A stretch of DNA of 10,544 nt from Lachnospiraceae bacterium UBA2864 (GCA_002350525.1 DEFA01000040.1:1-10544), one strand, 5' to 3'; counted from the stretch's first letter, positions 1 to 5,780 are shown. Notes: generated from the letters alone by a model not told the origin. Made by a program: numbers and translations.

Positions 1-11
1 TGGAGGAAAAT

Positions 12-599
12 ATGTCTACCAAAAAGAAAATACTGGAAGCGGCATTAAGCTTGTTTGCCGAGAATGGATACGATGGAACAAGCGTTGAGCAGATTGCGAA
101 TATTGTCGGAATAAAGGCGCCATCTCTTTATAAACATTTCAAAGGAAAAGAGGATATCCTGAATGCTCTGATCGACTCAGCTGAAGCGCGGTATGAGGAA
201 ATGTTTGGGTCTGAAAAAAATATCGGAAAGATACCAAAGGACCAGGAAGAGTTCATCAAGGTGACGATGGAAAGAATCTCGTTCACAATGCGGGATCCCA
301 TGATTCGCAAGATAAGGATGCTTCTTGTCCAGGAACAGTTCAGGAATGAAAGGATTTCCGAGGTTACTACCAGGCATCAGCTGGACGGGATACAGAGGAT
401 GTTTGCAAAGATTTTCAAAGGCATGATGGATGAAGGTATAGTAATAGATGATGATCCGGAGTTGCTTGCGGTAGAACTTACTGCGCCTGCTGTTCTGCAG
501 ATTGCAAGGTCAGACAGGCAGCCGCAATATGAGGAAGAATGCATGGAATACATCGAAAAGCATATGCGGCATTTTTGCAAGGTATACATGAAAGAGTGA
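12..599 (+). CDS. TetR/AcrR-family transcriptional regulator
   Basis: This 195-residue protein has the usual TetR length. Its N-terminal helix-turn-helix domain spans about residues 5-50, with the recognition region near 23-44 (TSVEQIANIVGIKAPSLYKH), followed by a helical ligand-binding and dimerisation domain to the C-terminus. Such proteins are dimeric cytoplasmic repressors that leave their operator when a small ligand binds; the ligand here cannot be read from the sequence. The start is well set: GGAGG at 2-6 lies five bases before the ATG. The promoter and operator lie left of the window. The gene heads a same-strand run of hydrolase and acetyltransferase genes and may regulate them, which is inference. 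The end looks complete (…FCKVYMKE, then TGA), although the next coding sequence starts at the stop as a truncated fragment of another gene. Confidence 0.93.
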   Translation: MSTKKKILEAALSLFAENGYDGTSVEQIANIVGIKAPSLYKHFKGKEDILNALIDSAEARYEEMFGSEKNIGKIPKDQEEFIKVTMERISFTMRDPMIRKIRMLLVQEQFRNERISEVTTRHQLDGIQRMFAKIFKGMMDEGIVIDDDPELLAVELTAPAVLQIARSDRQPQYEEECMEYIEKHMRHFCKVYMKE

Positions 600-757
600 G
601 AGATGACTTTTATTGGATTGCAGGACTGTATAAGGGCGGCGATGTACCTGAGGGATTAGAATTATATTCTTTCCCGGCAAGTGACTGGGCTATTTTTACA
701 GCAAAAGGATCGATGCCTGGATCTCTGCAGACACTTAATACTGCAGTATGGCAGGAA
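599..757 (+). pseudogene. Fragment of a GyrI-like / AraC effector-binding domain
   Basis: Read in the same frame as the following hydrolase, these bases encode about 53 residues that match the centre of a GyrI-like small-molecule-binding domain. The parts seen are a YWIAGLY strand, a VPEGLELYSFPA segment, WAIFTAKG, and MPGSLQTLNTAVW. The family pattern is a proline-alanine turn, W-A-x-F, a glycine, then P-x-x-x-Q-x-L ending in W. Intact domains are about 150 residues and continue after that tryptophan with a W-L-P-type segment; here both the front and the tail are missing. The fragment begins exactly where the TetR gene ends. I read it as the scar of a deletion that removed most of an effector-binding protein, probably an AraC-type regulator. 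No stop separates it from the hydrolase, so an in-frame fusion is formally possible but less likely. Confidence 0.6.
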
Positions 758-769
758 AGGATGATGGAG

Positions 770-1579
770 ATGAAAGTTCATCAGATAAAAATAGATTTTA
801 ATGTAACGGAGCAGATTAGCCGATTTGTTTACGTCTATATACTTGAGGCGGATTCGTTATACCTCATAGATTCCGGTGTGTATGGGTGTGAAAAGCAGAT
901 CATGGATTATCTGTATACCATTGGCAGAAACAAAGATGAGATTAAAGGCATCTTCCTTACACATGCGCATCCGGATCATATCGGTTCTGCGGCGTGGTTT
1001 CAGGAGCATACCGGATGCAGGATCTATGCGAGTGAAGGTGAGAAAAGCTGGATCGAGGATATTGATCTTCAGTTTAAGGAAAGACCGATTCCGAATTTCT
1101 ATAAGCTTGCTGGAAAATCGTCAAGGGTTGATGTTGTGGTGAAAGACGGAGATGTGATCAAACTGGAGGAAGGCCTTACGGTGAGCGTTATACGAACCGC
1201 AGGACATTCGTGCGATGAAGTTTCTTATCTTGTCTGTGACAATATGTTTATCGGTGATTCTGTTCCTGTAAAAGGCGATATCCCGATATTTATTGATGAG
1301 CGGGAAATGAGAGAAACGCTGCATATTCTGAAAGATACCAAAGGAGTAAAAACGTACTATCCTGCGTGGGATCAGACATATATAGCTGAAATGATGGAGC
1401 ATAAGCTGAACGAAGCCGGTGAGCTGATAGATCTTCTGAAGAAGACGGTTTCAGAATCAGATGATGGGGGTGAGCTGCCTGTATTGGTGGATAGGGTCTG
1501 CGACAGATTAAAAATGCCTATGCTGAAAAGTAACCCGCTTTTTAGCAGGACTATAGAGTGTTTACGACAGGAGGCTTAA
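770..1579 (+). CDS. Metallo-beta-lactamase-fold hydrolase
   Basis: A 269-residue MBL-fold protein, probably a cytoplasmic metal-dependent hydrolase of unknown substrate. The main metal motif H65-x-H67-x-D69-H70 sits in FLTHAHPDHIG. Further ligands are H146 in TAGHSCDE and D163 in FIGDS. The last ligand position, usually histidine, reads YYPAWDQ (residues 197-202), so an aspartate or water may take its place. I chose ATG 770 because AGGAAAGG at 753-760 lies nine bases upstream, and because MKVHQIKIDFNVTEQISRFVYVY looks like a normal MBL N-terminus. The open frame runs back to 539, but the upstream part overlaps the TetR gene and carries an unrelated domain fragment. DUF1330 starts five bases after the stop, so the two are probably co-transcribed. 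Beta-lactam resistance should not be assumed from the fold. Confidence 0.88.
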   Translation: MKVHQIKIDFNVTEQISRFVYVYILEADSLYLIDSGVYGCEKQIMDYLYTIGRNKDEIKGIFLTHAHPDHIGSAAWFQEHTGCRIYASEGEKSWIEDIDLQFKERPIPNFYKLAGKSSRVDVVVKDGDVIKLEEGLTVSVIRTAGHSCDEVSYLVCDNMFIGDSVPVKGDIPIFIDEREMRETLHILKDTKGVKTYYPAWDQTYIAEMMEHKLNEAGELIDLLKKTVSESDDGGELPVLVDRVCDRLKMPMLKSNPLFSRTIECLRQEA

Positions 1580-1584
1580 GGAAG

Positions 1585-1878
1585 ATGGCATGCTTCTTTA
1601 TTATTGATGTTTATATTGACAAAAGCAAAGGGCGTGGATCCTATGATGATTATATCGAGAAGGTGAAACCTATTGTAGAAAAGTATGGTGGAGAATACAT
1701 AGCACGAACGGAGAATGTTACCTCTCTTTCTCCGCTCCGAAAGCCGGATCGGGTAATAATCATAAAATTCCCGTCAAGGGAAATGCTGGATGCCTGCTTT
1801 GCTTCGGATGAATACAGGCAGATTATGCATGAACGTATAGACAGTGTTGATGCAAGGGCTGTAATTGTCGAGGAATAA
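1585..1878 (+). CDS. DUF1330-family small protein
   Basis: A 97-residue protein resembling the DUF1330 family, small dimeric alpha/beta-barrel (ferredoxin-like) proteins of unsettled function. Supporting features are the opening strand FFIIDVYI, the helix SYDDYIEKVKPIVEKYGGEYIAR, the strand DRVIIIKFPS, and the ending in which EMLDACFASDEYRQIMHERIDS is followed by a final strand AVIVEE. The strand-helix-strand order and length fit the family well. The ATG at 1585 is preceded by a perfect AGGAGG at 1569-1574 with a ten-base spacer; the frame is open back to 1558, but that part overlaps the hydrolase gene and has no ribosome binding site. The site lies inside the last codons of the hydrolase gene, indicating translational linkage. 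A monooxygenase-like role is possible for this fold, but nothing here proves one. Confidence 0.8.
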   Translation: MACFFIIDVYIDKSKGRGSYDDYIEKVKPIVEKYGGEYIARTENVTSLSPLRKPDRVIIIKFPSREMLDACFASDEYRQIMHERIDSVDARAVIVEE

Positions 1879-1905
1879 ATTAGTATTTGGTGAAGGAGAT
1901 TGGAA

Positions 1906-2412
1906 ATGAAAAATAAAGCGTTGGTCGTAATAGACCTTCAGAATGACATTACAAAGAATTATAAAAAGATCATAGGACAGGTTAACAAAGCAATCGATTG
2001 GGCAGTGGCAAGTGAAATGCATATCATCTATATCAAGCACTACAACCTGTCCGAAAAGACCAGAACATTTAAGCCGGATACCAAAGGTGCCGAGCTGGTT
2101 CCTGAGCTTAAGGTCGTGACAGATAATGTTTTTGAAAAATCAAAAGCCAGTGCGCTGACAAGTGAATCGTTTGCCGGGTTTATATAGAAAAATGATATAG
2201 AAGAGTTTTACATCACGGGTGCAGATGCAACGGCCTGCGTCAAGTCAACAAGCTATAATCTGGTAAAGGCAGGATACAAAGTGCACGTGATATCTGATTG
2301 CGTAACGAGCTATGACCTGAAAAAACTGGATGAAATGTTTGCGTATTATGCGGGTAAGGGCTGCGATGTTAAAAAACTGGGAGATTATACAGATGAGGAA
2401 AATACAGTATAA
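1906..2412 (+). pseudogene. Isochorismatase-family cysteine hydrolase, broken by an in-frame TAG
   Basis: The frame encodes 168 codons of an isochorismatase-like hydrolase (nicotinamidase/YcaC type), with a TAG at codon 94 (2185-2187). Before the stop are the catalytic aspartate D10 in VVIDLQND and the probable catalytic lysine K78 in FEKSKASAL. After it, in the same frame, come YITGADATACV, with the nucleophile C111, and GYKVHVISDCVTS, then a normal TAA at 2410-2412. Conservation on both sides of the TAG makes a single nonsense mutation (CAG, GAG or AAG to TAG) or a base error the best explanation. The 93-residue product would lack the nucleophile and should be inactive. The start is ATG 1906, behind GGAG at 1895-1898. 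TAG is used as a true stop elsewhere (2927, 6455 and, on the minus strand, 9203), so recoding is unlikely. Confidence 0.8.
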
Positions 2413-2929
2413 AAGATTAGATACGGACTGTTTTAACGCTCATTCGCTGGATTCTTTTGTCCGGCATCAGACTGTGACCGAGTGCTGGACAAAAGTGGAT
2501 AATAAATGGGTACTTGTGCCTAATCCTTTTGTTGAAAACTGGACAATAGAACAGTGCTGTGCAATCGCAGAGGATATAGTGCAACATATGAACCATGACC
2601 AAACAGGTTTTGGTGCATTTGATGGCGAACGTATCATTGGCTTCGCAACCGTATCACACGACATATTTGGAGAAACAGCAAATTATGTGGAACTGGTCTG
2701 TTTTCAAGTTTCAGAGGATTATCGCCACCAGGGCATTGGAAAGAAACTCTTTACAATGATCTGTGAAGAGGCCATGCGGCTTGGGGCGAATAAACTGTAC
2801 ATATCCGGTCATTCCTCGAAAGAATCACAGGCAGCGTACCAAGCACTTGGATGTAAGCATGCAGAGGAGATTAATGAGATCCTAACTGAGAAGGAGCCAT
2901 TTGACGTACAGCTGGAATATATATTATAG
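2393..2929 (+). CDS. GNAT-family N-acetyltransferase
   Basis: A 178-residue acetyltransferase that would move an acetyl group from acetyl-CoA to an amine; the acceptor is unknown. The GNAT core is clear: strand FGAFDGERIIGFATVS (about residues 73-88), strand ANYVELVCFQVSEDY (96-110), then the acetyl-CoA pyrophosphate-binding loop R111-H-Q-G-I-G115 and its helix KKLFTMICEEAMRLGA. A later strand NKLYISGH and helix SKESQAAYQALGC complete motif B. The N-terminal 70 residues are less typical and may shape the acceptor site. ATG 2393 has GGGAG at 2379-2383 with a nine-base spacer and overlaps the end of the broken hydrolase by 20 bases; the frame is open back to 2330 without a better start. It looks intact and ends in TAG. 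Confidence 0.9.
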   Translation: MRKIQYKRLDTDCFNAHSLDSFVRHQTVTECWTKVDNKWVLVPNPFVENWTIEQCCAIAEDIVQHMNHDQTGFGAFDGERIIGFATVSHDIFGETANYVELVCFQVSEDYRHQGIGKKLFTMICEEAMRLGANKLYISGHSSKESQAAYQALGCKHAEEINEILTEKEPFDVQLEYIL

Positions 2930-2953
2930 TTTCGTACTAATGAGGATTTAAAC

Positions 2954-3060
2954 ATGTTAGAGACAGAAAGACCCCTTTTGATGAAGCACGAACACGGCGA
3001 TGGATTGAATGGAATATAGAAAACTATGAACAGTATGGTTCTCTGTTGTTCATAGGCTTT
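2954..3060 (+). pseudogene. Remnant of a second GNAT acetyltransferase
   Basis: After GAGG at 2942-2945 and an eight-base spacer, ATG 2954 starts MLETERPLL, the classic opening of RimJ/RimL-type GNAT proteins. That frame stops at 3018-3020. In another frame, from about 2974, the bases encode PFDEARTRRWIEWNIENYEQYG, which resembles the helix found some 50-60 residues into the same family (…EEA…WIEWNIENYEKYG…). The intervening part of the gene is missing and the frame is changed, so at least one internal deletion has occurred. Beyond about 3060 no GNAT similarity remains and the acetyl-CoA loop is absent. The remnant cannot give an active enzyme. It follows the intact GNAT gene but does not look like a copy of it. 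Confidence 0.6.
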
Positions 3061-3179
3061 GAAATAACTCCATCATTTATACTCTCAATAATTATAACGA
3101 TGGTGAATGCGAAAATGCGACAAAAATATTTTTTCAGAAAAGTGAGTTTGTAACATTACAGAACTGTAAGGATTGTGCC

Positions 3180-3223
3180 AGCCTATGGGATTGATAAAAT
3201 GATTGCTCCTGTAGGCTCTTTTT
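3180..3223 (+). terminator. Rho-independent terminator closing the left gene run
   Basis: The arm AGCCTATGGGA (3180-3190) pairs with TCCTGTAGGCT (3207-3217) over 11 positions, two of them G-U, across a 16-base loop. CTTTTT (3218-3223) follows directly. Orientation and position suit termination of transcripts from the TetR-to-GNAT run. Confidence 0.75.
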
Positions 3224-3249
3224 ATAGTTTATTCCGGAGTTTAGTTTTA

Positions 3250-3258
3250 TGATATAAT
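3250..3258 (+). promoter_or_regulatory. Extended -10 promoter for the ACT gene
   Basis: TGATATAAT is a perfect extended -10 (TG-n-TATAAT), about 60 bases before the first candidate ATG and just after the terminator. The matching -35 region (around 3229-3235) is poor, which extended -10 promoters tolerate. Confidence 0.55.
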
Positions 3259-3320
3259 GGTTTTCAGATTATATGTAAGTTATTTGATTTATATTCAGTT
3301 TATTGAACCGTGGAGAAACT

Positions 3321-3448
3321 ATGAGTCGGGAAGTTGATTTTTTGAGGCGTCCTTAGATGAACTGGTAAAGGGTGAAGAACCTAGTGACATAAAAGAACAT
3401 GTTTTGATGAAAGATAATAAGAAAAAACGCGAAAGAGAGAGGCTTGAT
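3321..3448 (+). other. Possible N-terminal extension of the ACT protein, out of frame at a T-run
   Basis: ATG 3321 follows GGAG at 3312-3315 and opens MSREVDFLRRP, then meets TAG at 3354. Shifting back one base at the six-T run (3338-3343) gives MSREVDF-FEASLDELVKG and an open frame of 37 more residues that leads straight into the ACT protein, with a charged KKKRERERLD just before it. The bases T TTT TTG (3338-3344) form a canonical -1 slippery heptamer in the starting frame. A seventh T would also restore one frame. Possible readings are a disabled start, a sequencing error in the homopolymer, ribosomal -1 frameshifting or RNA-polymerase slippage. I do not recognise the extension, and it may be a remnant unrelated to the ACT protein. 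Confidence 0.4.
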
Positions 3449-3814
3449 ATGGAATTAAAGAAACTTGAATATGATTTCTCCGTATGTAAGGTTGAGAAAA
3501 TCACGGATATTGATATGACGGCAGACTTTTTATTCATAGGCAAAACAGATGAAGAAATATCTTTAGTTTGTAAAACTATTGACGTACCGGATAAAACGAC
3601 AGAACGTGATGATGGATGGGAAGGATTCCGTATTCAAGGGGTTCTTGATTTTTCCTTGATAGGAATCTTATCGAAAATATCGGGAATCCTTGCTGAGAGG
3701 AGTATTGGAATATTTGCAGTATCAACTTTCAACACGGATTATATTCTTGTAAAGGCAGAAAACTTTGAGAGGGCTTTAAGTGCACTGTCTGCAGAGGGAT
3801 ACATTATTGTCTGA
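3449..3814 (+). CDS. ACT-domain (CASTOR-type) ligand-binding protein
   Basis: A 121-residue protein of the small bacterial ACT/CASTOR-like family, thought to bind amino acids or similar metabolites through paired ACT-type folds. Residues 1-60 (MELKKLEYDFSVCKVEKI … DFLFIGKTDEEISLVCKT) form the first half. Residues 61-120 form the second, with the strongly conserved block FRIQGVLDFSLIGILSKISG, then GIFAVSTFNTDYILVKAENFERALSAL. These blocks are very typical of the family. The start chosen is ATG 3449, preceded by AGAGAGG at 3436-3442 with a six-base spacer, because family members usually open near M-x-x-K-K-L. The frame is open to 3404 (TTG) and ATG 3407, and further back to the T-run at 3338. 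It has no enzyme motif and is probably cytoplasmic; no partner gene is apparent next to it. Confidence 0.85.
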   Translation: MELKKLEYDFSVCKVEKITDIDMTADFLFIGKTDEEISLVCKTIDVPDKTTERDDGWEGFRIQGVLDFSLIGILSKISGILAERSIGIFAVSTFNTDYILVKAENFERALSALSAEGYIIV

Positions 3815-3918
3815 ATTACAGTCAGCATTATTTACGGAAGCACTGAGGTGATAATTTAATTTAATAATGGAGCAAGAGTTTAGGAACGGAGAAGAAATAT
3901 AAAATTAGGTATGTCATA

Positions 3919-3946
3919 TTGTAATTGTTGTACAACAAACAATAAT
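3919..3946 (+). promoter_or_regulatory. Promoter with a 14-bp palindromic operator in its spacer
   Basis: TTGTAA (3919-3924) and AATAAT (3941-3946) make a plausible -35/-10 pair with a 16-base spacer. Filling most of that spacer is TTGTTGTACAACAA (3925-3938), a perfect 14-bp palindrome. A dimeric repressor bound there would block RNA polymerase. The start codon of the membrane protein lies about 20 bases downstream. The promoter assignment is weaker than the palindrome itself. Confidence 0.45.
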
Positions 3947-3966
3947 ACGTAAAAAGGAGTTTGAAT

Positions 3967-4455
3967 ATGATATTACCAATTTTTGAGGGAATTATTTTCT
4001 CGTTTGTTTTTCTGCTTGTGTGTGTTGTCGATATTCAAAATGGTCCTGTGGGAGGCGTTCATTTTTATGAACAGGATGTAAAGGACAGAGTAGTGGAACT
4101 GGGACTGATAACCAGAGAAAAAATCAAGAAAAATCTGATGTTATCAGGAACTGTATTATGGCTTTTTTTGATTTTTTTATTTCCGCTTGCTGTGTTTTTG
4201 ATAAATGGAGCTGCTTCGTTTTTAGAAGGATTTATACAGCTGACAATCATCTTTTTGATAGGTGGTGTATTTGATCGTGTCTTTATAGACTGGTACTGGG
4301 TTGGTCATACAAAGGCGTGGCTTATTCCGGGAACCGAAGATCTGATGCCATACATTCCTAAATCCGCGTGTATAAGGAAATGGGCAGGTACAATTATCTT
4401 ATATCCAATCTTAGCTGCAATTCTTTCCTGGGTTTATTCAGAGATACTCTTTTAA
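3967..4455 (+). CDS. Unrecognised membrane protein with four predicted transmembrane segments
   Basis: A 162-residue integral membrane protein that I cannot place in a named family. Hydrophobic segments lie at about residues 3-22, 58-80, 84-106 and 138-160. Between the first two is a polar, probably conserved stretch with NGPVGGVHFYEQDV, followed by a charged helix (KDRVVELGLITREKIKK). A second polar loop, at about 107-137, contains DWYWVGHTKAWLIPGTEDLMPY, rich in tryptophan, histidine and acidic residues that could line a site. ATG 3967 is fixed by AAGGAG at 3954-3959 with a seven-base spacer; the TTG at 3961 is too close to that site. A spacer palindrome suggests its own regulation. The AraC-family regulator follows 87 bases later and may or may not share transcription. 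Confidence 0.8.
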   Translation: MILPIFEGIIFSFVFLLVCVVDIQNGPVGGVHFYEQDVKDRVVELGLITREKIKKNLMLSGTVLWLFLIFLFPLAVFLINGAASFLEGFIQLTIIFLIGGVFDRVFIDWYWVGHTKAWLIPGTEDLMPYIPKSACIRKWAGTIILYPILAAILSWVYSEILF

Positions 4456-4484
4456 CAGTGAAGAGCATTTTTGGCAGCAGTGTA

Positions 4485-4493
4485 TGTTATATT
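4485..4493 (+). promoter_or_regulatory. Possible extended -10 promoter for the AraC-type regulator
   Basis: TGTTATATT matches TG-n-TATAAT with one mismatch and lies about 50 bases before ATG 4543. No good -35 sits at the expected distance, so read-through from the membrane-protein gene is equally possible. Confidence 0.3.
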
Positions 4494-4542
4494 TTGGATT
4501 ATAGTCTGAAGATGCACAGAATGTCGGAAGGATAGTGCTTAT

Positions 4543-5628
4543 ATGGATATATTTGAAAAGGAAAAAAATATTCAGAAAGTATTAGATAAGATACGGGAGA
4601 TTCCAAGACTATATAATTATGTTACGAATCTGCCTCCGGAATTTGTAGATTCGTTTCTTGGTTACTTTGAATCAAACTTTGATATTATCAGCAGAGCTGA
4701 TACCGTATTTGATATCAGGCTCAAGAAAGCAACTGAGTCAGAAGATGAAGAGTGGCTATATTCATTTGCGGAGCCGTATCCCGGTATCAGTGTAATATGC
4801 GGGAGAATAAAAGGACTGGAGAAGCTGGACAACATGTCCGGAAGAGATGAGGAAATGAGAGTCTCAGTGCTCCATTATTGCAGAAAGGGCAGATGCGAGC
4901 TATACACAAATGATGGACGATATGCATTTTCACATCCGGGAGTACTATGTCAGGAAAGTCGTAAGTATAAGAAAAAGAATTTCGATTTTCATGGTGAAGA
5001 GTATGAATGTGTAGAGATTGCATTTAGGTTGGATGAGATTGGAGATGAAGAAAAGAGTTATCTGGCCGGACTTGGACTGGATATAGATTTGATGGAGAAA
5101 AGGTATGTTGATGATGCCGACTTTTCGATAGGAAATGTATCTGACACGCTTAAGGCAGCAGAAGAAGAACTTGCCGGCCTGATGAGGGCAGAGACAGTAG
5201 ACAATACATCGCTTCTACTCATGATTCTTAGAATTAATAATCTTATCAGAACAGGGCATGTGGCCTTCGACGAAAAGAAGTTTTATCTTACCAAGGGACA
5301 GCGGGAAATTGTTAATGAAATACGAAACGAGATTGATAACCATCCCGAAGCTTTATTAACGGTTGAGAGCTTTTCAAAAAAATATGGAATCAGTGTTGTG
5401 TCGCTGAATAAGTATTTTAGTATAATGCATGGGAATACCATACATAAGTATATTCAGAAGTATCGAATGGAAATTGCTGCTAAGGCTCTTCGTACAACCA
5501 GGAGCAGTATTGCAGAGATAGCAGCCGCATCAGGATATGAGAATCAGGGTAAATTCGGAACGGTTTTTAAGAAAATATATGGGTTAACACCGCTTGAGTA
5601 TAGAAGGCAAAATCTTAATTGTAATTAA
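4543..5628 (+). CDS. AraC-family transcriptional regulator
   Basis: A 361-residue regulator. The C-terminal 110 residues form a double helix-turn-helix AraC DNA-binding domain. The first HTH is about 276-300 (LTVESFSKKYGISVVSLNKYFSIMHG) and the second about 320-345 (SIAEIAAASGYENQGKFGTVFKK). The family-typical ending YGLTPLEYRR follows. The N-terminal 250 residues have a cupin-like centre (VLHYCRKGRCELYTNDGRYA … HPGVLC … FHGEEYECVEIAF), as in AraC proteins whose sensor domain precedes the HTH; the ligand is unknown. GGAAGGA at 4526-4532 lies ten bases before the ATG. A strong terminator 17 bases after the stop separates it from the ABC transporter. It could still control that operon in trans, as AraC proteins next to transporters often do, but the sequence does not show this. 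Confidence 0.9.
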   Translation: MDIFEKEKNIQKVLDKIREIPRLYNYVTNLPPEFVDSFLGYFESNFDIISRADTVFDIRLKKATESEDEEWLYSFAEPYPGISVICGRIKGLEKLDNMSGRDEEMRVSVLHYCRKGRCELYTNDGRYAFSHPGVLCQESRKYKKKNFDFHGEEYECVEIAFRLDEIGDEEKSYLAGLGLDIDLMEKRYVDDADFSIGNVSDTLKAAEEELAGLMRAETVDNTSLLLMILRINNLIRTGHVAFDEKKFYLTKGQREIVNEIRNEIDNHPEALLTVESFSKKYGISVVSLNKYFSIMHGNTIHKYIQKYRMEIAAKALRTTRSSIAEIAAASGYENQGKFGTVFKKIYGLTPLEYRRQNLNCN

Positions 5629-5644
5629 ATATCGGCTTGTGCCG

Positions 5645-5684
5645 GCCTGCACAGAGTCTTCGGATTCTGTGCAGGCTCTTTTTT
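5645..5684 (+). terminator. Strong Rho-independent terminator with a UUCG tetraloop
   Basis: GCCTGCACAGAGTC (5645-5658) pairs with GATTCTGTGCAGGC (5663-5676) in a 14-bp stem with one G-U pair. It is closed by a C(UUCG)G tetraloop, an exceptionally stable cap, and is followed by TCTTTTTT (5677-5684). It ends transcription of the AraC-type regulator gene and insulates the ABC operon. Confidence 0.93.
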
Positions 5685-5763
5685 GATTATTTCATAAATG
5701 AAAGATTTGAGAAATATTCTGGAAAGAAATACATGTTACTATAGGCACAGTTAAAAAAAGAAA

Positions 5764-5780
5764 CGCGATATAATCTCGCG
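5764..5780 (+). promoter_or_regulatory. -10 box enclosed by an inverted repeat, promoter/operator of the ABC operon
   Basis: CGCGATATAATCTCGCG carries consensus TATAAT (5769-5774) between the perfect arms CGCGA (5764-5768) and TCGCG (5776-5780). A protein bound to the arms would cover the -10 box directly. No consensus -35 lies 16-18 bases upstream, which suggests a weak or activator-dependent promoter. GGAGG (5784-5788) and the ATPase start follow immediately, so the leader is very short. The repeat is GC-rich in an AT-rich gap, which makes chance less likely. Confidence 0.5.

Larger units (their letters stand above)
2930..3320 (+). other. Gap between the GNAT gene and the ACT gene: decayed coding DNA, terminator and promoter
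   Basis: This stretch of about 390 bases holds no intact gene. It contains the GNAT remnant (2954-3060), a short open frame of about 43 codons (3063-3191, stop 3192-3194) with no start site or family I recognise, the terminator at 3180-3223, and the extended -10 promoter at 3250-3258. The short frame runs into the terminator stem, so it is more likely debris than a gene. Confidence 0.6.

Noticed and set aside
539..769. Long version of the MBL hydrolase starting at ATG 539
   Set aside because: It would overlap 61 bases of the TetR gene and include a truncated unrelated domain. ATG 770 has a good ribosome binding site and gives a normal family N-terminus.
1900..1905. TTG start for the isochorismatase-type gene
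   Set aside because: The TTG falls on the last base of AAGGAGAT; ATG 1906 is correctly spaced and gives a typical N-terminus.
2185..2187. TAG as a sense codon (pyrrolysine-like or code change)
   Set aside because: Three other genes in the window end at TAG where their families end. No pyrrolysine genes are visible and the site is not a known pyrrolysine position.
3063..3194. Open frame of about 43 codons with CENATKIFF and CKDCASLWD
   Set aside because: It begins right after a stop with no ATG or ribosome binding site, matches no family I know, and ends inside a terminator stem.
5710..5731. AGAAATA at 5710-5716 and 5725-5731 as AraC-type half sites
   Set aside because: Seven-base AT-rich matches 15 bases apart are too weak to support an operator without comparative data.
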